From NCBI RefSeq assembly GCF_024347515.1, contig NZ_AP025494.1, forward strand, positions 124,001-188,000: 64,000 nt of DNA, in the 5' to 3' direction. Origin of the DNA: Vibrio gigantis (GTDB lineage: Bacteria > Pseudomonadota > Gammaproteobacteria > Enterobacterales > Vibrionaceae). A model generated the notes under the pieces. The model made no database searches, had not been told where the DNA came from, and saw nothing but the letters and a program-made list of their open reading frames with translations. The position numbers and the translations under genes are program-made. This document shows, one piece after another, positions 34,262-42,647 of this stretch; positions within the stretch are counted from its first letter, which is position 1; each line of letters starts with the position of its first letter.

Positions 34262-35341
34262 TTAACGGCAGTACTTCGGAATAGTGATAGAAGTGATTCC
34301 TGATAGATTCACGCGTTTTGTCCATACGCCTGTAGAAAGGCAAGTCGCCAATGAATGTAGCCCATCTTTGAACTTAATCATCGATTCTTCCTTTCTTTGT
34401 AAGTCATAGACTTCACATAAATCAGCATCGACATACTCAATGCATGCAAACAAGAAGGCACCCAAGTTCACCTCAAGCAAGCTTGCTACGTAGGTATAGA
34501 ACGCTTCTTGAATGTGATATCCCAAGTTACCCGCTTGCTTGGCAAACGCATCAGGGTCCGTACTCGCAGTTGTTTTTACATCAACGGCAATACAGTCGAA
34601 GCGTAGCCAGTCAAAGCGACACTTGAGCCACAAGCCAGTTTCTGGGCAGCGAGCGATAAAGGAGATCTCTGGTAACCCGTCTTGAATCAATGCATCTGCA
34701 TCAACATTATCTCGACATGTTTCGTGTACGCGGTGTGCATCGTCCCAGACAATGGCATCAATCGCTTTTTTTCCTTTATGGATAGTCTTATTGTTGTGCT
34801 CTTCTAAAACCGTATCCCAAAATTGCAGGGTCGGTTCTACTGCCAATAACTCTTTCATCAAACGCTCTTTATTAGCGCTTTTTGGCACATTAGGGATGTT
34901 AAGCTTCTCAACAAGCGCTTGCATTTCTGCGACCGTTCTAAGGGCATTTGGGTAATCAGCTGGCACAATATCGCGGTAATAGCGGTCATAGAACCCATGA
35001 GGCTCTAGGATCAACTCATGACCATAGGTGCCTGCATCAAAGGTGCGTTGCAGCGACTTCGACACGGTTCTACCACGGTCAATATCGCTTATGTATTTTC
35101 TGTAAAAGTGGGCAGGGGATTTCTTTACGAGCAGCTTCAACTGAGATGATGAATACGCGGGTAGGGCATGGTAAACCTCGTTCTCCATACCAATGTAAAT
35201 CCCCTCGATGAGCTCATCTTTTTCATCAAGCCAGCTCGGGGACCCATCTTTGTTGTATGCCTTAAGCACATCACAAGTACTACCATCAAATTTGAATGGA
35301 GTAACCGAATCTCTTAGCGAGCTAATCATTTCAGTAATCAT
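34262..35341 (-). CDS. recE: RecE-like PD-(D/E)XK exonuclease
   Basis: 359 residues. Family cues: GIYIGMENEVYHALPAYSSSQLKLLVKKSPAHFY (the RecE/DUF3799 start motif), GTYGHELILEP, and the catalytic region CRFDWLRFDCIAVDVKTTAS with Asp and Lys of D...(D/E)XK, followed by QAGNLGYHIQEAFYTYV. It resembles the C-terminal nuclease part of RecE, which resects double-strand ends to feed RecT. ATG 35341 follows AAGAAGGC; the single G6 element L lies 72 bases upstream. Confidence 0.82.
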   Translation of the reverse strand: MITEMISSLRDSVTPFKFDGSTCDVLKAYNKDGSPSWLDEKDELIEGIYIGMENEVYHALPAYSSSQLKLLVKKSPAHFYRKYISDIDRGRTVSKSLQRTFDAGTYGHELILEPHGFYDRYYRDIVPADYPNALRTVAEMQALVEKLNIPNVPKSANKERLMKELLAVEPTLQFWDTVLEEHNNKTIHKGKKAIDAIVWDDAHRVHETCRDNVDADALIQDGLPEISFIARCPETGLWLKCRFDWLRFDCIAVDVKTTASTDPDAFAKQAGNLGYHIQEAFYTYVASLLEVNLGAFLFACIEYVDADLCEVYDLQRKEESMIKFKDGLHSLATCLSTGVWTKRVNLSGITSITIPKYCR

Positions 35342-35375
35342 AATATGCCTTCTTAAACTTGTTTGTGATGTTATG

Positions 35376-35418
35376 AATATACATCACGGAATCCGTTTTT
35401 TAGTAGTAATCTCCCCCC
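35376..35418 (-). promoter_or_regulatory. Single G6 promoter element L (recE-recT)
   Basis: Minus-strand G6 at 35413-35418 continuing AGATTACTAC; TATATT begins 31 bases after the tract and faces recE. It shares the GTGGGGGGAGATTnCTA extension with the element at 24738. Confidence 0.6.
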
Positions 35419-35516
35419 ACTTTGAAAATTAGTGAATTCGTCTTGAGCCCTTATATATCAATGTCTTTGAAAGAAATCCTAACTGTCTAAACCAGTCCAA
35501 AATCGGTGTATAACCA

Positions 35517-35654
35517 ATGATGACAGAATCAAAAATGGACAACGAATATGCTAGGTATGAACTATGTAATTCCATACGCCAAACACAGAACAAATACTGG
35601 CAGTGGCGCAGGTGTGCCGTTGATATTGAAATCGAAAGGGCTCGCAAATGGTGA
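35517..35654 (+). CDS. Possible small protein (45 residues)
   Basis: Short frame reading MMTESKMDNEYARYELCNSIRQTQ... ending ARKW, hydrophilic and charged like a genuine helix. Only a weak GGTG precedes it. The stop overlaps an in-frame ATG of a 13-codon frame that ends in TAA, in the same frame as the gene at 35723. Could be a leader peptide or remnant; uncertain. Confidence 0.3.
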   Translation: MMTESKMDNEYARYELCNSIRQTQNKYWQWRRCAVDIEIERARKW

Positions 35655-35722
35655 AGGACTTTATGGTGATTGCTTTAACTTGCCGATAAAGCAAGGCGGG
35701 GGGGTGGTTGAAAGAAGCCGAA

Positions 35723-36265
35723 ATGGAATCAATGCTCACGAGCACGCTGGTGGAGCTCGGTAAGATACCGAAGAAATTTATAATCACCCGGTTAAACTTA
35801 GGACCAAAGGCTGTTCCTGATGAGTTGTTTCTCAATATCTTTGCGAGACATTCTCTGCCCTCAAATGTGAAGCTCAATGGTGTTTGGGCAAGAACGCTTG
35901 TCCCCGAGTCGCCGTTTGTACTTTCTGTTATCGACCTGCGTGGGCAGAAGTGTGAATTATCCGTGACGGAAAAAGTCAGCCTGCTGCTGGGCAATGTATC
36001 CGGAGAAGTCGCGATACTGTCAGACTCCCCTTATACGACCTTTCCAAAGTGCCAATATCAAGCCAAGATGCTGAACGCGGATTATGACAATGATGGCCGT
36101 GTAGCTGGGCGGCTATTGAATTTTGAACAGCTACAGCTTTCTAATGCGGCTGCGCTTTTGATCGATGAATCTACGAAACCAGAAAGACTTCAACAAGTGC
36201 TCCATTGGTGTGAGTTGTATCAAATAAAGGTCCGAAAGATAGACGCACGGCACAGTCAACAATAA
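35723..36265 (+). CDS. Unrecognised 180-residue protein
   Basis: Soluble protein of unknown family (ESMLTSTLVELGKIPKKFII..., VSGEVAILSDSPYTTFPKCQYQAKML). Start uncertain: ATG 35723 has a weak AAGAAG; a TTG at 35708 follows a run of seven G (35698-35704). The reading frame continues upstream through SKAGGWLKEAE to a TAA at 35687, so an earlier start may have been lost by mutation. Confidence 0.55.
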   Translation: MESMLTSTLVELGKIPKKFIITRLNLGPKAVPDELFLNIFARHSLPSNVKLNGVWARTLVPESPFVLSVIDLRGQKCELSVTEKVSLLLGNVSGEVAILSDSPYTTFPKCQYQAKMLNADYDNDGRVAGRLLNFEQLQLSNAAALLIDESTKPERLQQVLHWCELYQIKVRKIDARHSQQ

Positions 36266-36363
36266 ATATTGTCAATTAACGCCCGAAAATTGGCTCTTTA
36301 ATTGAAAACATCGTTTGAGGGAAACGTTACCTTATTACCGTCTTTACGTTTATTGGTAACTCT

Positions 36364-37068
36364 ATGATCCACTTCCTAACTATTGCTGCCGCCATTTGGG
36401 TACTTAAGTATCTGATGGAGCGCTTCAACAAGAGCAGAGTACTCGTGTTTATCACGGGAATAGTTGGTGTACCTTTACATGAACTCGGACATTACCTGAT
36501 GTGCAAATTGGTTGGGTTTAAGGTAACCGAAGTGAAACTGTTTCAAATGCCGACTCAAGATAATCCCGTGCTCGGCTACGTAAATTACGAATACCCAATG
36601 TCCATCTCCGGTTCAATTCGAAAAGTAATAGTCAGTATTGGCCCAATTTTCACAGGCATCGTCGCACTGTATTTCCTCTCACCACAAGTGACACCGTATC
36701 TTTTTAATAACAACACAATTGACCTAACGTTGTTCATGAATAAAGCAGCGTGGCAACAGTGGTTTCTAATCTGGGTTTTATCTTCAGTAACACTGCACAT
36801 GCTTCCATCTCTCACTGACATCAAAATCGCAATGGCTGGCTCACTGTGGATTGGGGTGTTTACTTATGTCGGCTTAATCTACGCAGCTTCACACACCACA
36901 ACCGTTCTAAGAAGCGTCAATATCTATCTGGAAGAAATGGCAGGTTTGATGAGTGTTGGGGCAATCATCGCAACAGTCCCAGTCGCTATAACGCTACTTC
37001 AATTTATTTTCTCAACTATGAGTTCGCGTATGTATAACAAAAGCGTTAATTCATTAAAAAGAGACTAG
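36364..37068 (+). CDS. M50-like membrane metalloprotease
   Basis: 234 residues, mostly membrane-embedded (segments around 3-18, 27-37, 88-105, 137-152, 160-178, 195-220). The zinc-binding HEXXH motif is HELGH (39-43) inside a hydrophobic helix, as in site-2-protease (M50) enzymes. A third metal ligand could be Asp in LPSLTDIKIAMAG (~157), though the usual NxxPxxPLDG is absent. It may cut membrane-bound regulators or the lipoprotein encoded next to it. Four bases separate it from that gene. Confidence 0.65.
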   Translation: MIHFLTIAAAIWVLKYLMERFNKSRVLVFITGIVGVPLHELGHYLMCKLVGFKVTEVKLFQMPTQDNPVLGYVNYEYPMSISGSIRKVIVSIGPIFTGIVALYFLSPQVTPYLFNNNTIDLTLFMNKAAWQQWFLIWVLSSVTLHMLPSLTDIKIAMAGSLWIGVFTYVGLIYAASHTTTVLRSVNIYLEEMAGLMSVGAIIATVPVAITLLQFIFSTMSSRMYNKSVNSLKRD

Positions 37069-37072
37069 ACCA

Positions 37073-37684
37073 ATGAAAATGACTCAAAAGAAAACATTAG
37101 CTGCGTTCATGATTTCAATCATGGCAGTCGGTTGTGCATCTAACGACATGACCAAATTGGAAGTAGAAAAGGCGAAGCATGACGCAACGGTTGACCGTGT
37201 GGATGAGACGCTGAGTAACATTCCTTCTTGGTACATGAAACCACCGAAGTCTAACGGTGAAGGCTTTTTTGCAGCCGGAACAGGAATGAGCTCTGACTTA
37301 GACATGGCGGTAACTAAAGCGAAGATTAACGCTGAGTTTGAATTGGCCAAGAAATATCGCCAAATCGTATCGGGCAGTGAACGTGCGTACACATCAGAAA
37401 CAACCAATTCAGCGACGACGGAAAGCAAAGTCGTATCGTTGACCGAAAAGACAATCGATAAGCTGGTGGCGAACGCACAGCTCTCTGACTATGACGTAAC
37501 GGATACAGAAATTATCCGTGAAAGTACTCAGTACCGCGTCTACTTATTGTCATTCATGCCATACGATTCGAACAATGATGGCAATGATGACTTATTCCGT
37601 GACGTTCGAGCAGCAAGCGACATTGCTTTTAAAGACTTAGAGCGTCGTGTAGATAAGGCAACAAACGGCAACGCTGTTGAGTAG
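37073..37684 (+). CDS. LPP20-like lipoprotein
   Basis: 203 residues with a lipoprotein signal (MISIMAVGC, lipidated Cys21). The body has the LPP20 pattern: IPSWYMKPPKSNGEGFFAAGTGMSSDLDMAVTKAKINAEFELAKKY, found in outer-membrane lipoproteins of unknown function. In an apparent operon with the M50-like protease and the YdjM-like gene. Confidence 0.8.
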   Translation: MKMTQKKTLAAFMISIMAVGCASNDMTKLEVEKAKHDATVDRVDETLSNIPSWYMKPPKSNGEGFFAAGTGMSSDLDMAVTKAKINAEFELAKKYRQIVSGSERAYTSETTNSATTESKVVSLTEKTIDKLVANAQLSDYDVTDTEIIRESTQYRVYLLSFMPYDSNNDGNDDLFRDVRAASDIAFKDLERRVDKATNGNAVE

Positions 37685-37695
37685 GGTGGTGCCGT

Positions 37696-38163
37696 GTGAA
37701 GGCTATCAATCATCAAATAACAACAGCAAGCGCCTATTACATCTGCATGAATACCATGCAAGACACATTCTATTGGATGTCATTTGCAGGTATGGGTTTC
37801 GCGATGTTAGGAGCATTACTGCCTGACATTGACACCAGACATAGCAGGGTAGGGCGCATTGTTCCGTTTTTGAGTATACCGATTGAAGGCATTCTCGGGC
37901 ATCGAGGAGCGCTACATAGTTTACTTGCCGCGTTCGGCCTTTGGTTCTTATGTGCGACGTATGAGTTTCCTTGGGCGTACTCGCTAACATTTGGCTATAT
38001 AGGTCACCTTGTGGGGGATGCTTGTACCAAATCAGGCATCAATTTCTTTTGGCCGATAACTACTCGGTATCGAGTACCGCTGACGCCAGCAAGTAACGGC
38101 TTCTTTGAGGCAATTACCACGCTTGGATGTGTCGTGATGGCGAGTTGGATTGCATTGAGATAA
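37696..38163 (+). CDS. YdjM-like membrane-bound metal-dependent hydrolase
   Basis: 155 residues from a GTG at 37696 (AGGGTGGTGCC upstream). Membrane protein with GALLPDIDTRHSRVGR, HRGALHSLLAAFGLW and GYIGHLVGDACTKSGINFFWP, the conserved PDxD, HRG..HS and GHLxxD motifs of the YdjM/DUF457 family, assumed to bind metal. Third gene of the small operon; substrate unknown. Confidence 0.8.
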   Translation: MKAINHQITTASAYYICMNTMQDTFYWMSFAGMGFAMLGALLPDIDTRHSRVGRIVPFLSIPIEGILGHRGALHSLLAAFGLWFLCATYEFPWAYSLTFGYIGHLVGDACTKSGINFFWPITTRYRVPLTPASNGFFEAITTLGCVVMASWIALR

Positions 38164-38235
38164 GTCCAAATTGAGGTTTAGGTATGAATACAGGTTAAGA
38201 AAGTACATTAGATAGGATCAACATCACACATTCCC

Positions 38236-39345
38236 CGTGTAAAACACGGATTTTGTGTGTGAGTTGGGATATAACACGGAAAAACTGTATTGCTTAACAC
38301 GGTATCGGTAATGCAAACACGGATATCTTGTGTGAATACGCCTAATATTGGCAAATAACACGGGTAACATGTGTGATTAACCGGAAATTTGAGTGTTTAC
38401 ACGGATAATATGATCATCAAGGAGGGTTATGAATAGGAAGTATCGGTTAGCGAGTACGATATAGCGTAAATAGTGTGCATATACAGACTACAAAACCATC
38501 AAACCAACAGAAGTTCTTGTGTCTTGGCATCACCGGAAAATGTGTAATGAATGAAATAGCGACACGGAGAGCTTGTATGAACACCGTCCAGCAACCATTC
38601 AGGCACGGATTTTTTGTTGTAATTTAGGATACGATAAATGTTATGTCATGTTTTTACACGGATAATCTGTGTTGAAACACGGATAAACTGATCAAAAAAC
38701 CTCTGTAGTAGGTTTACGATGGAAAAACACGGATTATTTGTAATGCTACACGGGTAAACTGATCATTGAAGCAGTTAATTTGTCGATTCAGCTTCAAAAC
38801 ACGGATAAAGAGTGATGATACACGGATAAATTGATCATTTAATGCCGAAATTTGAATGCCTCTGTTAAATAGGACGGGAAAACTGTTCTAAATAGACGGG
38901 GGCTTTGGTGTATCTTGGAATCAAACACGGATAAATAGATCAATACAGGTATTGGTTTGGATAAATTTCAAACAAATAAAATGCATAACCATAAGTATAA
39001 AACCTTTATAACTTAGTACCCAACCACAGACAAAACGATATAAAACAACATCATACCAATTAATTTGAAGTGATATCTGCCATGAAATAAGTACGCGGAT
39101 TATATGTGTTATTGCACGGATAAACAGATCAATAACTACAGAAATAGTACACTATAAACGCTCACTACTGCGTACATCAGCATGGTTAAAGGAATGGGTG
39201 TTCAATTTGTATTCAGGAAATTGAAAGCTTTATGGCAGATGGCCGGGACTCTCAAATGAAGAAACGCGGATTTCTTGTTGGGATACACGGATTTCTAGAG
39301 TTAATAACGGAAAAGCTGTGATACTAACACGGATAAAGTGTTATA
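38236..39345. repeat. Iteron array and origin region upstream of rep
   Basis: At least ten copies of a degenerate ~19-base repeat with core ACACGGATAAACTGATCA occur, mostly in direct orientation, for example at about 38678, 38748, 38819, 38927, 39114 and 39328. More diverged copies (cacgga followed by a TGTGT-type end) occur from 38245. Spacing is irregular. The region is AT-rich and holds no gene. These are expected binding sites for the initiator downstream, forming the replication origin. Confidence 0.85.
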
Positions 39346-39380
39346 CTTTCACACAGTAGAAAATACAGTTGAGATTAGGC

Positions 39381-40445
39381 ATGGATAGTAAGGTCACTAC
39401 CTCGAAGAAACACACACTTCCAAAACAGTTTAAAAAGGCGCACAAGCTTGTATTCTCGCAGCAGGACCTTACACAACGTGAGGCAGACCTGTTTGCCTTG
39501 ATGATAGCCCACATGAAGCCTGAAGACTGGGAAAACAATAATACTCCAACCTATCAATTCACCTCAACTCAGCTTTCGAGATGGTTGAACATTGATCCCA
39601 AAGAACTCGCAAAGACACTACGACCTGTTGCCGATAGACTGACTAAGAAAAACATTGGCGTGTTGGTTGAAGATGATACCAAAGAGATCCAGGAGTTCGA
39701 CTTCATCTCGATATTCAAACGTGTGACATACAAAGATAGACGCCTGACAATGAAGCCCAATGAAGAGCTGAAAGACGCCTACATTGAGTATAACAATAGC
39801 TATGCGCTTATTACCACACAGAGTTTTCTTAGCCTGAAAAAAGAGTATGCTAAACGTCTTTACGAAATCCTTAGTCGTTTTAAAAGTGGCGGTACCTATC
39901 TGCAAACCTTTGATATTGAAGACTTAAAAGGCTTATTTGGGCTCCATGACCCAGCAGGAAAGATAAAGTCAGGTAAGCGATCCTTTTCCAATAACAGTGT
40001 CTTTATTGATCGTTGCATTAAAGCCAGCATTAAAGGTATAGAGGATGACTCAGAGACAAATCAGGAGATCATGTTCTTTGACTCTGAAGATGGCAGAACC
40101 CATGGTTATGAGGTTTACCGTGAAGGTCGTAAGATATCTAAGATCAAATTTTTATACCGTTGGGTAGAGAAGAAAGGCCCAGTTCAAAAACTCAACCTTG
40201 ATGACATCAAACGTATAATCTCTTCATTAGAAATGAAGCGTGTCGGTGGAAGTGACCTCACGACTGACGAACTTAAGAACCTTGCACATTGCTATACGTC
40301 TATTGGGGAGCAGGACAGAGCAAGCAAGATCAATATAGCCATCAAGCGTCGCGAAAAAGAAGAAGAACAACGTGTGGAAATGGCACAATCTATTGAGAGT
40401 TTCCTAAACGAAATTAACAACCTATCTGTTGATGATAATTACTAA
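39381..40445 (+). CDS. repB: Replication initiator, Rep_3/RepB family
   Basis: 354 residues. The N-terminal winged-helix domain begins KKAHKLVFSQQDLTQREADLFALMIAHM and is followed by STQLSRWLNIDPKELAKTLRPVADRL and, in the second winged helix, YNNSYALITTQSFLSLKKEYAKRLYEILSRF, matching RepB/RepE/pi-type proteins. Binds the iterons as monomer to start replication and as dimer to repress. ATG 39381 was chosen (GAGATTAGGC upstream); a TTG 12 bases earlier is in frame. Iterons lie on both sides of the gene. Confidence 0.92.
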   Translation: MDSKVTTSKKHTLPKQFKKAHKLVFSQQDLTQREADLFALMIAHMKPEDWENNNTPTYQFTSTQLSRWLNIDPKELAKTLRPVADRLTKKNIGVLVEDDTKEIQEFDFISIFKRVTYKDRRLTMKPNEELKDAYIEYNNSYALITTQSFLSLKKEYAKRLYEILSRFKSGGTYLQTFDIEDLKGLFGLHDPAGKIKSGKRSFSNNSVFIDRCIKASIKGIEDDSETNQEIMFFDSEDGRTHGYEVYREGRKISKIKFLYRWVEKKGPVQKLNLDDIKRIISSLEMKRVGGSDLTTDELKNLAHCYTSIGEQDRASKINIAIKRREKEEEQRVEMAQSIESFLNEINNLSVDDNY

Positions 40446-40517
40446 TAAATACAATAATTTAAGTCACTTACACACAGCTAGAAATAATGCTTTAAAACTA
40501 TTCAGTGACAAGATGGT

Positions 40518-40670
40518 GATTACACGGATAAAGTGTGCTTTTAAAGAGAGCTAAAAGATCAATAAACAAGGATATACAGATCAAAGAATCGGATAGAAAG
40601 ATCATAAGTTCGGGTAGGATGATCATACATTCGGAAAATGAGATCAAATATACGGGTAATGTGTAATTGA
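40518..40670. repeat. Downstream iteron cluster
   Basis: One good iteron (ACACGGATAAAGTGTG at 40521) followed by four to five diverged repeats spaced about 21-22 bases (…CGGATAgaaaGATCATA, …CGGGTAggaTGATCATA, …CGGAAAatgaGATCAAA). It may act in copy-number control (handcuffing) or incompatibility. The 40671-40870 stretch is AT-rich with no gene. Confidence 0.75.
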
Positions 40671-40874
40671 AAACGCCAAAAGCTCTTTCTAAACAGTTAC
40701 TTACGATGCTTCATAGTTATTATAGATCCCATACTTTCAATACTTAATAATAGAAATAAATAGTAATTAATATAGAGTGTAGATAATAACAGTAGTTCAA
40801 GGCCATGATTGCTTAAGACAGTTAACCATCATCAGGACAACTCCAACTACATTTCAAATTCGCATCGGTTGAAA

Positions 40875-40905
40875 AAATAAAGAACCCAACGTGGGTTCTT
40901 TATTT
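40875..40905. terminator. Bidirectional intrinsic terminator
   Basis: Perfect 14-base stem (40875-40888 with 40892-40905) with a 3-base loop and A/T-rich arms. Confidence 0.88.
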
Positions 40906-40908
40906 CGA

Positions 40909-41449
40909 TTAACTGTCGTCTGAAACCACCCAATGGTCAGCCACCAGCCGCGTTATAAAGGCATCGAAGAATTCTTTTTTACCGAATATACCCATTTCAT
41001 TAAAATCATTGTTGCAGTAGCTACACAGCACCTCAGTTATTTCTTCATTCACTAGATAGTGGATTTCTTGCTCATTGCGAATGAAAGGGCAGTCCTCTCC
41101 ACTCAAATCTAACTGTGCGTAATGGGTGCTGAGAAGTTGAGTGATGGCACCGCGCCAACACTTCTCAGTGGTCTTAGCTTTAAAGAAAATGGGCTTCCAT
41201 AGACCTGTCCTCTTACATAAGCCCCCGCGGGTGACAGACAAATGTATGTGCACATTCCAATTCAGCTTTCTCCCGTAGGTATGAAGTGCACAGAACACGC
41301 CAATATCGATATCGAGTTGCCTTGCCCATCCAAGAAGATTTTGGCTGCACAGCTAAAGAGATGATTGAGAAGAAAGCGATTATCCCGAAAGATTGGCCAC
41401 AGCGTGTGAGGAAGAGTCAACGTAACGTGTTGATACTCACACTCAGGAA
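40909..41449 (-). pseudogene. IS91-family transposase remnant
   Basis: Reading inward from 41449, the minus strand gives EYQHVTLTLPHTLWPIFRDN, then RFLLNHLFSCAAKIF, a frameshift near 41340, then GWARQLDIDIGVFCALHTYG and HIHLSVTRGGL to a stop at 40909. The HTYG and HIH stretches are typical of IS91 (Y2, rolling-circle) transposases. The 5' end is cut off by the IS5 element at 41450, and the last ~45 residues (LVNEEITEVLCSYCNND...) do not look IS91-like. Dead remnant. Confidence 0.75.
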
Positions 41450-42500
41450 GGCTTTGTTTCCTAATTGGATCTCAGATAGAAACGGCCAGTATGGGTGATT
41501 ATTAGGCTATTTCTATCGTTTTAGGCATACCTAACCCTGTGAGCTTATTCAACGCTTTAATCATGGCGTAGGTTTCACCAACCTGAGCATTATAGTTTCT
41601 TAAACTTAATCGCCCACCAAACAGTGTCTTTACACGGAACATAGCCGTCTCTGAAAGTGACCGTTTATGGTAACCGTACTTCTTTTTCCAATGTTTATTT
41701 GAGCCGTATAATTTCTGGCAAGCTACCGCCAGATTACGGGGGTGACCTCGTAACCAAAAAGCAGCACCTTCTCTCGGTGGAATAAGTGGAACAGCTTGTT
41801 TAATACGTATTGCTTCGTAGCATTGTCTTGTATCGTAAGCTCCATCACCAGATATCTCATTGATTCTACGACGAGTTTGATTCAGTAAATTAGGAAGAGC
41901 TTCACCGTCAGTGACATTCGATAAACTTAACTCAGCCGCAATGATTTCATGAGTGCCAGTGTCTACGGCTAAATGGAGCTTACGCCAAACTCGACGCTTC
42001 CCGTCAGTACCATGTTTTTTTACTTTCCATTCACCTTCACCGTAGACCTTTAGCCCTGTTGCATCAATGGCTAAATGCTGTATTGCGCCTCGGGTCTTTG
42101 TCTTGAATGACACATTAACCGTTTTGGCTCGTTTACTGATGCATGAATAATGAGGACATGACAACGGGAGTTGAGCGAGTTTGAAAACAGAATCGATGAA
42201 TCCTTGTAACGCTCTCAACGGCATCGCGAATACTCGTTTAACCATGAGGGCGGTCGTAATGGCTAAGTCACTAAACAATCGAGGTCGACCTCGTTTACCT
42301 TGCTTGAGTTGCTTCCACTGTTGAATCGTTTCCTCATCAATCCAGAATGTCAGTGAACCACGATTGATTAGGGCTTGGTTATATTGTTTCCAGTTAGTTG
42401 TTCTGTAGCGAGGCTTTGGCATTGCTCTAAGTATGTGAGTGAACTTAGATGATCTGATCGTAGCTTTAAGCATTAGTTCCCTGATTTAGGAAACAAAGCC
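41450..42500 (-). mobile_element. IS5-family insertion sequence (1,051 bp)
   Basis: Bounded by perfect 15-base inverted repeats GGCTTTGTTTCCTAA (41450-41464) and its complement (42486-42500). One transposase gene fills it. The flanking 9-mers (ACTCAGGAA left, AGTCGGACT right) differ, so there is no target duplication, pointing to a later rearrangement at one side. Confidence 0.9.
41502..42473 (-). CDS. IS5-family transposase (IS903-like group)
   Basis: 323 residues, full length. DDE residues visible: HLAIDATGLK (Asp), ISGDGAYDTR (Asp) and RSLSETAMFRVK (Glu). Opening MPKPRYRTTNWKQYNQALINRGSLTFWIDEE is typical of the IS903 group. AGGGAACTA precedes the ATG. Likely functional. Confidence 0.93.
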   Translation of the reverse strand: MLKATIRSSKFTHILRAMPKPRYRTTNWKQYNQALINRGSLTFWIDEETIQQWKQLKQGKRGRPRLFSDLAITTALMVKRVFAMPLRALQGFIDSVFKLAQLPLSCPHYSCISKRAKTVNVSFKTKTRGAIQHLAIDATGLKVYGEGEWKVKKHGTDGKRRVWRKLHLAVDTGTHEIIAAELSLSNVTDGEALPNLLNQTRRRINEISGDGAYDTRQCYEAIRIKQAVPLIPPREGAAFWLRGHPRNLAVACQKLYGSNKHWKKKYGYHKRSLSETAMFRVKTLFGGRLSLRNYNAQVGETYAMIKALNKLTGLGMPKTIEIA

Positions 42501-42647
42501 AGTCGGACTTTGTAAGCTTATCTGTTTTAAATATTGTCGGTTGAAAGTCTGCGTGAGGTGGAAAACACGGGATAGTTAACCTAATGTCCTACATGACTGT
42601 AATATTATAAATTGTGCCATGGTGGCACCTGTTATTTGGTAATCGTA

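Noticed and set aside
38236-40670. Repeats around rep as a CRISPR array
   Set aside because: Repeats are about 19 bases, degenerate, unevenly spaced and flank a Rep_3 gene; they are iterons, not direct repeats with uniform spacers.
41286-41498. Plus-strand open frame ending ...NGQYG
   Set aside because: It is antisense to the IS91 transposase remnant and runs through the IS5 end repeat at 41450, so it is a shadow.
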